A DNA stretch of 64,000 nucleotides from Allochromatium vinosum DSM 180 (GTDB lineage Bacteria; Pseudomonadota; Gammaproteobacteria; Chromatiales; Chromatiaceae), in assembly GCF_000025485.1 (NCBI RefSeq), contig NC_013851.1:1093154-1157153 (forward strand). The letters run 5' to 3'. Of this stretch, positions 38,637 to 49,540 are shown one piece after another (positions within the stretch are counted from its first letter, which is position 1; every line of letters begins with the position of its first letter). A program made the translations under genes and the position numbers. The notes under the pieces are model-generated. The model did no database searches and had not been told where the DNA came from. It worked only from the letters and a program-made list of their open reading frames with translations.

Positions 38637-39623
38637 TCAGAGTCGGACCAGGATTCGTCCATGTGTCTGGCCGGCGAGCACACGCTCGAAGACCTCGGGC
38701 AGTCCGTCCAGCGCGACGGTTTCGCTCAGCAGCGCGTCCAGGTTCGCCGGCCGCCAGTCGTCGGCCAGATGTTGCCACAGCTCGGTACGCAGCGGGTTGG
38801 GGACATCCACCGAGTTGCACCCGAGCAGACTCACGCCACGCAGGATGAAGGGCATGACGGTGGTGTGCAGTTCATGCCCGCCGGCCAGCCCGATGGCGGC
38901 GATGTTGCCGCCGGGAACCGTGGTGCGGGTGATCTGGGCCAGGATCTCGCCGCCGACGTTGTCGATGGCGCCGCCCCATTCGGCCTTCTCCAGCGGTCGG
39001 GTCGCGCCGGCCAGGGCTTCGCGGCCGATGACGCGCGAGGCGCCCAATCCTTTCAGCCAGTCGTGCAGATCCGGCTTGCCCGACAGCGCCACGACCTCGT
39101 AGCCGAGCCGGGCGAGGATGACCACCGCCATGGAGCCGACCCCGCCGCTGGCGCCCGTGACCAGGATGGGTCCCAGCTCGGGGCGCTGACCATTGACCTG
39201 CATCCGCTGCACGGCCAGCGCGGCCGTGAATCCCGCCGTGCCCAGGATCATGGCCGCGCGTGCATCGAGTCCCGTCGGCATGGGCACCAGCCAGTCGCCG
39301 GGGACACAGAGGTATTCGGCATAGGCGCCGTCGTGGTCGAAGCTCAAGCCCCAGCCGGTGGCGATGACCGAATCCCCGGCCTTGTAGTTCGGATGCCTGG
39401 AGACCTCGACCTCACCGGCCGCATCAATGCCGCCGACCAGGGGAAAGGTGCGCAGGATCTTGCCGCGACCCGTGCCGGCGAGCGCATCCTTGTAGTTGAC
39501 GCTGGAATAGCGGACCCGGATCAGTACCTCGCCCTCGGCCGGTCCCGGCTTGGGTAACCGCTCGATGCCGGCGTGATGGCCCTGGTCGTCGTTGTGAATG
39601 CGGAAGGCTGAATACAGATGCAT
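38637..39623 (-). CDS. acuI: YhdH/AcuI-type quinone oxidoreductase (acryloyl-CoA reductase-like)
   Basis: Zinc-free medium-chain reductase of 328 residues; characterised AcuI proteins reduce acryloyl-CoA to propionyl-CoA with NADPH. Visible are VRYSSVNYKDALAGTGRGKI, FPLVGGIDAAGEV, the Rossmann motif VTGASGGVGSMAV and ALSGKPDLHDWLKGLGA, all typical of YhdH/AcuI. ATG 39623 follows GAGG. No DMSP genes are nearby, so a role in detoxifying acryloyl-CoA or in propionate-type metabolism is an inference. Confidence 0.88.
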   Translation of the reverse strand: MHLYSAFRIHNDDQGHHAGIERLPKPGPAEGEVLIRVRYSSVNYKDALAGTGRGKILRTFPLVGGIDAAGEVEVSRHPNYKAGDSVIATGWGLSFDHDGAYAEYLCVPGDWLVPMPTGLDARAAMILGTAGFTAALAVQRMQVNGQRPELGPILVTGASGGVGSMAVVILARLGYEVVALSGKPDLHDWLKGLGASRVIGREALAGATRPLEKAEWGGAIDNVGGEILAQITRTTVPGGNIAAIGLAGGHELHTTVMPFILRGVSLLGCNSVDVPNPLRTELWQHLADDWRPANLDALLSETVALDGLPEVFERVLAGQTHGRILVRL

Positions 39624-39743
39624 CGGGTATGACCTCGGGGTGATGATTGTTTGGAACCGCACAGACACGAAGGGCGCAAAGCATTCGAACGCTTCGACGC
39701 CCTCAATGGTTCTTACGTCTCCGTGTCTGGTGTCCGGCGCGGA

Positions 39744-41267
39744 TCAGGCCACCGTCACCGGAATCCCCGCGATCCGTTCGCGCCACTCGGCCGGTCCGGT
39801 CTGGTGCACCGATTCGCCCCGGCTGTCGACCGCGACCGTCACCGGCATATCCTCGACCTCGAATTCGCGGATCGCCTCCATCCCGAGATCCTCGAAGGCG
39901 ACCAGCCGCGAGGACTTGATGGCCTTGGAGACCAGATAGGCCGCACCGCCGACCGCCATCAGGTAGACCGCGCCATGCCGTTTGATCGATTCGATCGCCG
40001 CCGGTCCGCGCTCGGCCTTGCCGATCATGCCGATCAGTCCAGTCTGGCCGAGCATGACCTCGGTGAACTTGTCCATGCGCGTGGCCGTGGTCGGTCCGGC
40101 CGGTCCCACGATCTCGTCGCGCACCGGATCGACCGGGCCGACGTAATAGATGAAGCGATCGGTGAGATCCACGCCCTCCGGCAGGGACTCGCCGCGCGCC
40201 AAGAGATCCGCGATGCGCTTGTGCGCCGCATCGCGCCCGGTGAGCAGCCTGCCTGAGAGCAGCAGCCGCTCGCCCGGACGCCAGCTCGCGATCTCATCGC
40301 GCGTGAGTCCGTCGAGATTCACGCGCCGTGCCGCGCTGTCGGGCGCCCAGGTGATCGCCGGCCAGTCTTCCAGGCGCGGCGGTTCGAGCTGCACCGGGCC
40401 AGAGCCATCTAGGACGAAGTCCAGATGGCGGGTCGCGGCACAGTTGGGGATCATGGCCACCGGCAGCGAGGCGGCATGGGTGGGATAGGTGAGGATCTTG
40501 ACGTCCAGCACCGTGGTCAGTCCGCCGAGTCCCTGAGCGCCGATACCGAGCGCGTTGACCTTCTCGAACAGTTCCAGACGCAGTTCCTCGACCGGATCGG
40601 CGGGGCCGCGTGCCTGGAGTTCATGGATGTCGATGTGTCCGAGCAGGGATTCCTTGGCCAGCAGCATCGCCTTCTCGGCCGAGCCGCCGATGCCGATGCC
40701 GAGCATTCCGGGCGGACACCAGCCTGCGCCCATGGTCGGCACGGTCTTCAGCACCCAGTCGACCAGACTGTCGCTCGGGTTGAGGATGGCGAACTTGGCC
40801 TTGTTCTCCGAACCGCCGCCCTTGGCCGCGAGCCGTACCTCGACCTGATCGCCGGGCACCAGCTCGACATGGACCACGGCCGGGGTGTTGTCGCCGGTGT
40901 TCTTACGCGCACCGATCGGCGGGGACACGATCGAGGCGCGCAGCACATTGTCCGGGTTCAGGTAGGCACGGCGCACGCCCTCGTCGACCAGCGCCTGGAG
41001 GCTCTGCTTGGTATCCCAGCGCACGTCCATACCGACCTTGAGGAAGAGCACCACCGAGCCGGTATCCTGACAGATCGGTCGCCGGCCCTCGGCGCACAGC
41101 CGCGAGTTGTAGAGGATCTGGGCCATGGCATCGCGCGCGGCGGGCGACTGCTCGGCCTCGTAGGCGGCACCCAGCGCCTGGATGTAGTCGCGCGGGTGAT
41201 AGTAGGAGATGAACTGGAGTGCGTCGGCGATGCTCTGGATGAAATCGGATTCGCGGATGATGGTCAT
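39744..41267 (-). CDS. fumA: Fumarate hydratase, class I (iron-sulfur)
   Basis: Interconverts fumarate and malate with an oxygen-sensitive [4Fe-4S] cluster. The 507-residue single chain contains both alpha and beta parts of the class I family. Cluster-type cysteines are visible in ICQDTGSVV, GWCPPGMLGIG and NCAATRHLDF. The beta part has GRDAAHKRIADL, YVGPVDP and TTATRMDKFTE. The gene symbol is given by family only; tartrate dehydratase or a related hydratase is possible. It is monocistronic, with a 120-base gap to acuI. Confidence 0.92.
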   Translation of the reverse strand: MTIIRESDFIQSIADALQFISYYHPRDYIQALGAAYEAEQSPAARDAMAQILYNSRLCAEGRRPICQDTGSVVLFLKVGMDVRWDTKQSLQALVDEGVRRAYLNPDNVLRASIVSPPIGARKNTGDNTPAVVHVELVPGDQVEVRLAAKGGGSENKAKFAILNPSDSLVDWVLKTVPTMGAGWCPPGMLGIGIGGSAEKAMLLAKESLLGHIDIHELQARGPADPVEELRLELFEKVNALGIGAQGLGGLTTVLDVKILTYPTHAASLPVAMIPNCAATRHLDFVLDGSGPVQLEPPRLEDWPAITWAPDSAARRVNLDGLTRDEIASWRPGERLLLSGRLLTGRDAAHKRIADLLARGESLPEGVDLTDRFIYYVGPVDPVRDEIVGPAGPTTATRMDKFTEVMLGQTGLIGMIGKAERGPAAIESIKRHGAVYLMAVGGAAYLVSKAIKSSRLVAFEDLGMEAIREFEVEDMPVTVAVDSRGESVHQTGPAEWRERIAGIPVTVA

Positions 41268-41472
41268 GATGGCTCGGGTTTGCGGGAGATTCGAGGGTAT
41301 TTTGCGGCAGTGTATATCAGCGGCCCATCGAACCTGAAACGCAGACCGATTCATCAGCCGACTCAGACTTTTCTGATAGTTTTCAACTGCGCGCGCCCTC
41401 GATCAGGGCCGGGTCTGTCATCGGGGTCGCACCTGTTTGCGGACCCCTGTCACAGGTCACTGCAAAAAAGAC

Positions 41473-41501
41473 TTGCAGTCGTCGGAATCGGCCTGTATTA
41501 T
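41473..41501 (+). promoter_or_regulatory. Sigma-70 promoter of tRNA-Val
   Basis: TTGCAG (41473-41478) and TATTAT (41496-41501) are spaced by 17 bases, and the tRNA begins 17 bases after the -10 box. The position and spacing fit a strong stable-RNA promoter. Confidence 0.75.
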
Positions 41502-41518
41502 GGCTGTCTCTTGACGAC

Positions 41519-41595
41519 AGGCGCGTAGCTCAGTTGGTTAGAGCACCACCTTGACATGGTGGGGGTCGTTGGTTCGAGTCCAATCGCGCCTACCA
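41519..41595 (+). tRNA. tRNA-Val(GAC)
   Basis: A full cloverleaf can be drawn. The acceptor AGGCGCG pairs with CGCGCCT, the D arm begins GCTC, the anticodon stem CCACC/GGTGG holds the loop TTGACAT (anticodon GAC), and the T arm contains GGTTCGAGTCC. The discriminator A and an encoded CCA end the gene. A promoter lies upstream and a long-stem terminator directly downstream. Confidence 0.97.
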
Positions 41596-41601
41596 ACACC
41601 G

Positions 41602-41680
41602 GCTGCCAGCTTTCAGCGATCAGCTTTCAGCATGAAAACCGGCTGAGAGTCTTTCGCTGAAAGCTGGCAGCTTTTTTATT
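41602..41680 (+). terminator. Long-stem terminator after tRNA-Val, built from an AGCTTTCAGC repeat
   Basis: GCTGCCAGCTTTCAGCG (41602-41618) is the exact reverse complement of 41655-41671, a 17-bp perfect stem followed by TTTTTTATT. The 36-base loop holds another AGCTTTCAGC copy and GGCTGAGAG, so alternative pairings are possible. The stem is longer and more repetitive than an ordinary terminator. Confidence 0.88.
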
Positions 41681-41787
41681 GCCCGCATTTCGAGCCGCGT
41701 CAGTGTAGCATCGATCCCCGATGCCGGGCGTCTCGAAAGACTCACGCGATCCCTCGTATCGATCGCCACTGAAACCCAGGATCCAAG

Positions 41788-43707
41788 ATGCCTCTGATTA
41801 CGCTCCCCGATGGCTCCCAGCGCTCTTTCGAGCAGCCCGTCAGCGTTCATGATGTCGCCGCCGCCATCGGCCCGGGTCTGGCCAAGGCCGCGCTCGCCGG
41901 TCGCGTCGACGGTCGGCTCGTCGACACCTCCCATGTCATCGATCGCGATGCCGCGCTGGCCATCGTCACCAGCAAGGACGAAGAGACCGCACTCGAACTG
42001 CTGCGCCACGACGCCGCCCATGTGATGGCGCAGGCCGTGCAGGAGCTCTATCCGGGCGCCCAGGTCACCATCGGCCCGGCGATCGAAAACGGCTTCTATT
42101 ACGACTTCGCCCGCGATGAGCCCTTCACGCCCGCCGATCTGGAGCGCATCGAAGAGCGCATGCACGAGATCGTCAAGCGCGATCTGCCCATCGTGCGCGA
42201 GATCATGGACCGCGAGGAGGCCAAGCGCGTCTTCGCCGAGCTGGGCGAGCACTACAAGGTCGAGATCATCGACGACATCATCCCGGCCGGCGAAGCGGTC
42301 TCGATCTACCGCCAGGGCGACTGGTTCGACGTTTGTCGCGGCCCGCACCTGCCGAGCACCGGCAAGCTCGGCAACGGCTTCAAGCTGATGAAGCTCGCCG
42401 GCGCCTACTGGCGCGGTGACTCGCGCAACGCCATGCTGCAACGCATCTACGGCACCGCCTGGCGCGACAAGAAGGAACTCAACGCCTATCTGCATCGCCT
42501 GGAAGAGGCCGAGAAGCGCGATCATCGCAAGCTCGGCAAGCAGCTCGACCTGTTCCACTTCCAGGACGAAGCGCCCGGCATGGCCTTCTGGCACGCCAAG
42601 GGCCGCGTGGTCTATCGGCTCGCCGAGACCTACATGCGCGAGAAGCTCGACGAATACGGCTATCAGGAAGTCGAGACCCCGCAGGTGCTCGACCGCTCGC
42701 TGTGGGAGCGTTCCGGCCACTGGGACAAGTTCGCCGGCGGCATGTTCACGACCCATCTGGATGACCGTGATTTCGCCATCAAGCCGATGAACTGCCCCGG
42801 TCACATCCAGCTCTACAACCAGGGTCTCAAGAGCTATCGCGACCTGCCGCTGCGTCTGGCCGAGTTCGGTGTGGTGCATCGCAACGAGCCGTCCGGCACC
42901 CTGCACGGTCTGATGCGTGCGCGCCGCTTCACCCAGGACGACGCCCACGTCTTCTGTACCGAAGACCAGCTCCAGTCCGAGGTCGCGACCCTGATCGACA
43001 TGGTGTTCGAGACCTATCGGGATTTCGGTTTCGACGCCATCGATCTGGCCCTGTCGCTGCGTCCCGAGCAGCGCGTCGGTGCCGATGAACTCTGGGACAA
43101 GGCCGAGGCCGCGCTCGCTCAGTCGCTCGACGACAAGGGGCTGACCTATCGCATCCAGCCGGGCGAGGGCGCTTTCTATGGCCCCAAGATCGAATTCACC
43201 CTGCACGACAGCATCGGGCGTGCCTGGCAGTGCGGCACCATCCAGGTCGATTTTTCGATGCCCGGTCGTCTCGGCGCGCACTATATCGCCGAGGACAACA
43301 GCAAACAGACGCCGGTGATGATCCATCGCGCCGTCCTCGGTTCGGTCGAGCGCTTCATCGGCATCCTGATCGAGCACTATGCCGGTCTGCTGCCCGTCTG
43401 GCTCGCGCCGGTGCAGGCGGTGGCGCTCAATATCACCGACCGTCAGGCCGACTATGTCAAGGAAGTCGTTAAGACCTTGCGCGACAAGGGCTTCCGCGCT
43501 GAGTTCGACTTGAGAAACGAGAAGATCGGCTTTAAAATCCGCGAGCACACCCTGCAGCGGGTTCCCTATCTGCTCGTGGTCGGAGATCGCGAAGTCGAGA
43601 CCCGCTCGCTGTCGGTTCGCGACCGCCAGGGTCAGGATCTCGGCTCCTTCAGCCTCGATGCCTTTATCGAGCGTCTGAGCCAGGACGTCGCGAACCGCAT
43701 CCATTGA
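41788..43707 (+). CDS. thrS: Threonyl-tRNA synthetase
   Basis: Charges tRNA-Thr. The 639 residues have the normal order: N-terminal TGS domain ([20 protein letters not shown]), second additional/editing domain ([18 protein letters not shown]), and class II catalytic core ([51 protein letters not shown]; the zinc Cys lies in MNCPG). The anticodon-binding domain ends the protein ([16 protein letters not shown]). It leads a thrS-infC-rpmI-rplT-pheST-ihfA gene string. Confidence 0.98.
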   Translation: MPLITLPDGSQRSFEQPVSVHDVAAAIGPGLAKAALAGRVDGRLVDTSHVIDRDAALAIVTSKDEETALELLRHDAAHVMAQAVQELYPGAQVTIGPAIENGFYYDFARDEPFTPADLERIEERMHEIVKRDLPIVREIMDREEAKRVFAELGEHYKVEIIDDIIPAGEAVSIYRQGDWFDVCRGPHLPSTGKLGNGFKLMKLAGAYWRGDSRNAMLQRIYGTAWRDKKELNAYLHRLEEAEKRDHRKLGKQLDLFHFQDEAPGMAFWHAKGRVVYRLAETYMREKLDEYGYQEVETPQVLDRSLWERSGHWDKFAGGMFTTHLDDRDFAIKPMNCPGHIQLYNQGLKSYRDLPLRLAEFGVVHRNEPSGTLHGLMRARRFTQDDAHVFCTEDQLQSEVATLIDMVFETYRDFGFDAIDLALSLRPEQRVGADELWDKAEAALAQSLDDKGLTYRIQPGEGAFYGPKIEFTLHDSIGRAWQCGTIQVDFSMPGRLGAHYIAEDNSKQTPVMIHRAVLGSVERFIGILIEHYAGLLPVWLAPVQAVALNITDRQADYVKEVVKTLRDKGFRAEFDLRNEKIGFKIREHTLQRVPYLLVVGDREVETRSLSVRDRQGQDLGSFSLDAFIERLSQDVANRIH

Positions 43708-43782
43708 TGGACGGTTGGGCGAATCGAGCCGTTCGGCCATTCGCTTAAGCCGTGTTTATTTGAGTTTTTGGAGGAACCTGCT

Positions 43783-44301
43783 ATCGCCGCGCCAAAGAGA
43801 AACCGCGTCAACAGAGAGATCAACATCCCGGAAGTCCGGCTGATTGGCGCGGATGGAAATCAGGTTGGGGTCGTCAACACACGCGAGGCCATCGCCATGG
43901 CCGAAGAGGCGGGTCTGGATCTCGTCGAGATCGTGCCGACCTCCGAACCGCCGGTGTGTCGTTTGATGGATTTCGGTCGGTTTCTCTTCGATCAGAAGAA
44001 GAAAAAGAACGAGGCCAAGAAAAAGCAGAAGCAGGTTCAGATCAAGGAAGTCAAGTTTCGCCCAGGGACGGATGAGGGAGACTATCAGGTCAAACTACGC
44101 AACCTGACCCGTTTCCTCAATGAAGGGGACAAGGCCAAGGTCACCATGCGCTTTCGTGGGCGCGAACATGCCCACCGCGAACTCGGGCTGGAGCTGCTCC
44201 GGCGGATCGAGAGTGATCTGGCTGAATTCAGCATCGTCGAACAGCAGCCGCTCATGGAAGGTCGGCAGATGGTCATGGTGCTCGGTCCCAAGAAGAAATA
44301 G
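43783..44301 (+). CDS. infC: Translation initiation factor IF-3, rare ATC start codon
   Basis: Prevents premature joining of ribosomal subunits and checks start codons. Sequence landmarks are [40 protein letters not shown], the Lys-rich linker [16 protein letters not shown] and [21 protein letters not shown] at 43770-43774 lies eight bases before ATC at 43783, giving a 172-residue protein. The only upstream in-frame standard-type start, TTG 43768, overlaps the ribosome site itself. infC genes are known to start at AUU or similar codons for autoregulation, and the ATC here fits that pattern. Confidence 0.93.
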   Translation: MAAPKRNRVNREINIPEVRLIGADGNQVGVVNTREAIAMAEEAGLDLVEIVPTSEPPVCRLMDFGRFLFDQKKKKNEAKKKQKQVQIKEVKFRPGTDEGDYQVKLRNLTRFLNEGDKAKVTMRFRGREHAHRELGLELLRRIESDLAEFSIVEQQPLMEGRQMVMVLGPKKK

Positions 44302-44352
44302 CGACGCTCCGACACGCGAGCCTTCCTGAATTCCCAGGTCGAATCGAGTCAG

Positions 44353-44380
44353 GCATCGGGCACCATCGGGTGCCCGATGC
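44353..44380 (+). promoter_or_regulatory. Perfect 12-bp hairpin between infC and rpmI
   Basis: GCATCGGGCACC-ATCG-GGTGCCCGATGC lies in the 163-base infC-rpmI gap, followed by GTTCTTGATTT. It could attenuate transcription or take part in L20-mediated control, as known for this operon in E. coli. No pseudoknot partner was worked out. Confidence 0.5.
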
Positions 44381-44464
44381 GTTCTTGATTTCATTTGATT
44401 TCAATGGAACTCGCGTGTCACGTCGCCTCACAATCATCGGCAAATAGCGGAGTCATCCAGTCCC

Positions 44465-44662
44465 ATGCCCAAGATCAAGACCAATCGAGGAGCCGCGAAG
44501 CGCTTCAAGCGCACGCCCTCCGGTGGTGTCAAGTGCAACGCCTCGCACCGTCGTCACATCCTGACCAAGAAGTCGACCAAGCGGAAGCGTCAACTGCGCG
44601 CGCCTCAGCGCGTCCATCAGTCGGATTTGCGTGCCGCGCGGCGCATGATTCCGTACTGCTAG
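44465..44662 (+). CDS. rpmI: 50S ribosomal protein L35
   Basis: Small basic ribosomal protein of 65 residues with the family start [17 protein letters not shown], then [19 protein letters not shown]. It sits in the conserved infC-rpmI-rplT order. The 163-base gap upstream contains a strong hairpin and probably carries the regulatory leader. Confidence 0.97.
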   Translation: MPKIKTNRGAAKRFKRTPSGGVKCNASHRRHILTKKSTKRKRQLRAPQRVHQSDLRAARRMIPYC

Positions 44663-44694
44663 ATTGCACTGAACCCCAGACCGGAGAGTAGAGA

Positions 44695-45051
44695 ATGCCA
44701 AGAGTCAAACGCGGCGTCACCGCCCACGCGCGGCACAAGAAGATCCTCGAAGAGGCCAAGGGCTATTATGGCGCCCGAAGCAAAGTCTTCCGGGTCGCCA
44801 AGCAAGCGGTCATCAAGGCCGGCCAGTACGCCTATCGTGACCGTCGTCAGAAAAAGCGCGAATTCCGCGCGCTCTGGATCGCCCGTATCAACGCCGCCGC
44901 GCGTGACAACGGTCTGTCCTACAGCCGCCTGATCGACGGGCTGAAGAAGGCCGGCGTCGAGGTCGACCGCAAGATGCTCGCCGACATCGCCTATCACGAC
45001 AGCGTCGCCTTCGCGGCGCTGGCTGAGCAGGCGAAGGCCGCCCTGGCCTGA
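44695..45051 (+). CDS. rplT: 50S ribosomal protein L20
   Basis: Ribosome assembly protein of 118 residues and, in related bacteria, repressor of its own operon. The sequence begins [20 protein letters not shown] and includes [20 protein letters not shown], both hallmarks of L20. It follows rpmI by 32 bases. A terminator-like hairpin stands between it and pheS. Confidence 0.98.
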   Translation: MPRVKRGVTAHARHKKILEEAKGYYGARSKVFRVAKQAVIKAGQYAYRDRRQKKREFRALWIARINAAARDNGLSYSRLIDGLKKAGVEVDRKMLADIAYHDSVAFAALAEQAKAALA

Positions 45052-45075
45052 TCCGGCGCCAGCCGCTGTCGACAC

Positions 45076-45110
45076 AGAGGGAAAGGCCGAGGTCTTTCCC
45101 TCTTTGCTTT
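45076..45110 (+). terminator. Rho-independent terminator or attenuator between rplT and pheS
   Basis: AGAGGGAAAG (45076-45085) pairs perfectly with CTTTCCCTCT (45094-45103) around an 8-base loop, followed by TTGCTTT. In E. coli the equivalent place holds the pheST attenuator; no phenylalanine-rich leader peptide was seen here, so plain termination or read-through control is more likely. Confidence 0.7.
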
Positions 45111-45112
45111 GA

Positions 45113-46216
<1,104 letters not shown>

Positions 46217-46335
46217 GCGTGGCGTGACCGGCGAGCGGATCGAGCCGCGCCTGCGCCGTCCGTCGGGGTCAGACACCAATCATCTGGTTTTCATTTTGCC
46301 CGAGGCCGAGCAGGCGTCGGGGTGGGGAGTGGGAC

Positions 46336-48714
46336 ATGCGATTCAGTGAGGCATGGCTGCGCGAATGGGTGAACCCGCCGGTCGATACCCAGCGCCTGGC
46401 CGATCAACTCAGCATGGCGGGGCTGGAGGTCGACGCGGTCGAACCGGCGGCGCCTGTTTTCAGTGGGGTCAAGATCGGCCATGTGCTCAGCGTCGAGCCG
46501 CATCCGGACGCTGCCAAGCTGCGTGTCTGCTCGGTCGATGTCGGCGAGGACGCGCCGCTCCAGATCATCTGCGGCGCGGCCAATGTCGCGGCGGATATGA
46601 AGGTGCCGGTGGCGACCATCGGGGCCTGTCTGCCGGGGGACTTCAAGATCAAGCGCGCCAAGCTGCGCGGGGTCGAGTCGTTCGGCATGATCTGCTCGGC
46701 GAGCGAACTGGGTCTGGCCGAGTCCTCCGACGGCATCCTGCCGCTGCCTGCTGATGCGCCCCTGGGCGAAGATTTTCGTGCTTGGCTCGCGCTCGACGAT
46801 CAGTGCATCGAGGTCGATCTGACGCCGGATCGCGGCGACTGTCTCGGTCTGGCGGGGCTGGCGCGCGAAGTGGCGGTCATCAATCGCGTGCCTCTGACGC
46901 CGGCGGCTATCAAACCGGTCGCGCCGACCAGCGACGAGCGTTTCCCGGTGCAACTGTTGGCACCCGAAGCCTGTCCGCGCTATGTCTGCCGCGTCATCCG
47001 TGGCATCGACCCCAGCGCGACCACGCCGCTGTGGATGCGCGAGCGGCTGCGGCGCGGCGGCATTCGCGCCATCAGCCCGGTGGTCGACGTCACCAACTAT
47101 GTGCTGCTCGAACTCGGTCAGCCGATGCACGGCTTCGACCTATCCAAGCTTGCGGGCGAGATCCGGGTACGCATGGCGAGCGAGGGCGAGACGCTGGCGC
47201 TGCTCAACGGCGAACAGGCGACCCTGCGCGCCGACACGCTCGTCATCGCCGATGCCGAACGCCCGGTCGCGCTCGCCGGCATCATGGGCGGCGCGGAATC
47301 CGGTGTCGGTGACGAGACGCGCGACATCCTGCTCGAAAGCGCCTTCTTCGCCCCGCTCGCCGTCAGCGGCAAGGCGCGTAGCTACGGTCTGCACACGGAT
47401 TCCTCGCATCGCTTCGAGCGTGGCGTCGATCCCGAACTCCAGGTGCGCGCCATCGAGCGTGCCACGCGGTTGCTGCTCGACATCGTCGGCGGCCAGCCGG
47501 GGCCGGTGTGCGAGGTCAGCGCGGCCGAACATCTGCCGCGCCCGACGCCGCTGCATCTGCGTGCCGAACGGGTGGCGCGGATTCTGGGTCTGCAACTGCC
47601 CAACGCAACCATCGAGGACATCCTCGAACGGCTCGGTATGGCCGTCGAGCGATGCGATGACGGCTGGCAGGTCACGCCGCCGAGCGCACGTTTCGATCTA
47701 GTGCAGGAGGTCGATCTGATCGCCGACATCGGGCGTATCCACGGCTATGACCTGATTCCGATTAGTCACGCCAGCTCGGCCTCGGCCACCCAGTCCGACT
47801 CCGAGACCCGCTTCGAACTCGACCGCGCGCGTCTGGCACTGGTCGATCGCGGGTTCCAGGAGGTCATCACCTACAGCTTCGTCAGTCCCGAGATCCAAGA
47901 ACTGGTCGAGCCGGGCATCGAGACGCTCAAGCTGGCCAATCCGATCAGCGCCGAACTCTCGGTCATGCGCACCAGCCTCTGGCCGGGACTGCTGCAAACC
48001 GCCGTCTACAACCAGGCGCGGCAGATGGAGCGGGTGCGGATCTTCGAGAGCGGACTGCGTTTTCGCTTCGGCCCCGAAGGTCTGACCCAGACGCCGGGGA
48101 TCGCCGGCCTGGTGGTCGGTGACCGGCTGCCGGAGCAGTGGAGCCAGAAAGGGCAGGGTGTCGATTTCTTCGATCTCAAGGCCGATGTCGAGGCGCTGCT
48201 GACCCAGACCGGCGCGTCCGCGTCCTTCCGCTTCGTGCCCGCCGAGCATCCAGCGCTGCATCCGGGGCAGACCGCGCGCATCGAGCGCGATGGTCGGACG
48301 GTCGGCCTGATCGGGATGTTGCATCCGGCGCTCGCCGCGCGGCTCGATCTGACCGGCGACCTGTTCCTGTTCGAGCTCGATCTGGCTCCGCTGACACCGG
48401 GCGTGCTGCCGCGCTACGCCAAGATCTCGCGCTATCCCGGTATCCGGCGCGATCTGGCGATTCTGGTCGACCAAGGGGTCAGCTACGAAGCGGTCGAGCA
48501 GTGCATCCGTTCGGCCGCCTCGGACCTGCTGCGCGATCTCATCCTGTTCGATGTCTACACTGGTCAGAACATCGAAACAGGTCGAAAAAGTCTCGCTTTA
48601 GGATTGATTTTACAGTCGTCTTCTCAGACACTTACAGACGAAATCATAGATGCGACGGTGGGGCGGATCCTGGAGCGCCTGACCGCTGAACTCGATGCAC
48701 GCTTGAGGGATTGA
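46336..48714 (+). CDS. pheT: Phenylalanyl-tRNA synthetase beta subunit
   Basis: Large subunit of PheRS, responsible for tRNA binding and editing of Tyr-tRNA-Phe. The 792 residues run from MRFSEAWLREWVNPPVDTQR, through the tRNA-binding OB-fold (GVKIGHVLSVEPHPDAAKLR), the B3/B4 editing domain (SPVVDVTNYVLLELGQPMHG) and the B5 domain (LQEVDLIADIGRIHGYD-like), to the FDX-ACB end (RYPGIRRDLAILVDQGVSYE). A 119-base gap separates it from pheS, wider than usual; ihfA begins six bases after the stop. Confidence 0.97.
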   Translation: MRFSEAWLREWVNPPVDTQRLADQLSMAGLEVDAVEPAAPVFSGVKIGHVLSVEPHPDAAKLRVCSVDVGEDAPLQIICGAANVAADMKVPVATIGACLPGDFKIKRAKLRGVESFGMICSASELGLAESSDGILPLPADAPLGEDFRAWLALDDQCIEVDLTPDRGDCLGLAGLAREVAVINRVPLTPAAIKPVAPTSDERFPVQLLAPEACPRYVCRVIRGIDPSATTPLWMRERLRRGGIRAISPVVDVTNYVLLELGQPMHGFDLSKLAGEIRVRMASEGETLALLNGEQATLRADTLVIADAERPVALAGIMGGAESGVGDETRDILLESAFFAPLAVSGKARSYGLHTDSSHRFERGVDPELQVRAIERATRLLLDIVGGQPGPVCEVSAAEHLPRPTPLHLRAERVARILGLQLPNATIEDILERLGMAVERCDDGWQVTPPSARFDLVQEVDLIADIGRIHGYDLIPISHASSASATQSDSETRFELDRARLALVDRGFQEVITYSFVSPEIQELVEPGIETLKLANPISAELSVMRTSLWPGLLQTAVYNQARQMERVRIFESGLRFRFGPEGLTQTPGIAGLVVGDRLPEQWSQKGQGVDFFDLKADVEALLTQTGASASFRFVPAEHPALHPGQTARIERDGRTVGLIGMLHPALAARLDLTGDLFLFELDLAPLTPGVLPRYAKISRYPGIRRDLAILVDQGVSYEAVEQCIRSAASDLLRDLILFDVYTGQNIETGRKSLALGLILQSSSQTLTDEIIDATVGRILERLTAELDARLRD

Positions 48715-48720
48715 ACGGGT

Positions 48721-49020
48721 ATGGCCTTGACCAAAGCCGATATGGCCGAGCATTTGTTCGAAGAGCTTGGCCTGAACAAACGCGAGGCCAAGGACATCGT
48801 CGAGATGTTCTTCGAAGAGATCCGCGCCGCGCTGGAGCGCGGCGAGCAGGTCAAGCTGTCCGGGTTCGGCAACTTCGATCTGCGCGAGAAGAAAGAGCGC
48901 CCAGGGCGCAATCCCAAAACCGGCGAGGAGATCCCCATCACCGCCCGGCGTGTCGTGACCTTCCGTCCGGGCCAGAAGCTCAAGTCGAGGGTGGAAGCCT
49001 ATGCGGGAACCGAGCGATAG
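48721..49020 (+). CDS. ihfA: Integration host factor alpha subunit
   Basis: DNA-bending protein of 99 residues that works as a heterodimer with Ihf[21 protein letters not shown] and [20 protein letters not shown] with [10 protein letters not shown] are diagnostic of IhfA. Position directly after pheT is conserved in gammaproteobacteria. Its last 20 bases overlap the start of the next gene. Confidence 0.98.
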   Translation: MALTKADMAEHLFEELGLNKREAKDIVEMFFEEIRAALERGEQVKLSGFGNFDLREKKERPGRNPKTGEEIPITARRVVTFRPGQKLKSRVEAYAGTER

Positions 49021-49375
49021 CCTGATCGGAACGAGCGACGGCGAACTGCCGCCGATCCCCGGCAAGCGCTATTTCACCATCGGCGAGGTCAGCGAGCTGT
49101 GCGGCGTCAAGCCGCATGTGCTGCGCTATTGGGAGCAGGAGTTTCCGCAGCTCAAGCCGGTCAAGCGGCGCGGCAATCGTCGGTACTATCAGCGTCATGA
49201 CGTGCTCATGGTGCGCCAGATCCGCAATCTGCTCTATGAGCAGGGGTTCACCATCGGCGGCGCCCGTCAGCAGCTCAGCGGCGAAGGCGCCAAGCAGGAT
49301 CTCAGTCAGACGCATCAGATTCTGAGACAGATGCGGCTCGAACTCGAAGAGATCCTGCATGTGCTTCGGCGTTGA
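49001..49375 (+). CDS. MerR-family transcriptional regulator
   Basis: Small regulator of 124 residues that follows ihfA in many gammaproteobacteria. The MerR winged helix is clear ([40 protein letters not shown]), followed by [20 protein letters not shown] and a short dimerisation helix. No effector domain or metal-binding cysteine cluster is present. The start overlaps ihfA by 20 bases, implying translational coupling. Its stop codon lies inside the -35 region of the tRNA-Pro promoter. Confidence 0.92.
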   Translation: MREPSDSLIGTSDGELPPIPGKRYFTIGEVSELCGVKPHVLRYWEQEFPQLKPVKRRGNRRYYQRHDVLMVRQIRNLLYEQGFTIGGARQQLSGEGAKQDLSQTHQILRQMRLELEEILHVLRR

Positions 49376-49400
49376 CGCCGGCTATGCGACGGCGTATGAT
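49372..49400 (+). promoter_or_regulatory. Sigma-70 promoter of tRNA-Pro
   Basis: TTGACG (49372-49377) and TATGAT (49395-49400) are spaced by 17 bases, with the tRNA starting 16 bases after the -10 box. The -35 box overlaps the stop codon of the MerR gene. Confidence 0.8.
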
Positions 49401-49415
49401 TCCGCTTCTTTCGAA

Positions 49416-49493
<78 letters not shown>

Positions 49494-49501
49494 TAAAATC
49501 A

Positions 49502-49540
49502 AGCGGTTAGCTGAGAAATCAGCTGGCCGTTTTGCATTTT
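49502..49540 (+). terminator. Terminator after tRNA-Pro
   Basis: A 13-bp stem including G-U pairs closes a GAAA loop (AGCGGTTAGCTGA / TCAGCTGGCCGTT), followed by TTGCATTTTT. It begins ten bases after the tRNA end. Confidence 0.75.

Noticed and set aside
41620..43740. 706-codon minus-strand frame
   Set aside because: Antisense to thrS, which is unambiguous.
43768..43782. TTG start for infC
   Set aside because: The TTG overlaps the GGAGG ribosome site, which is correctly placed for ATC at 43783 instead.
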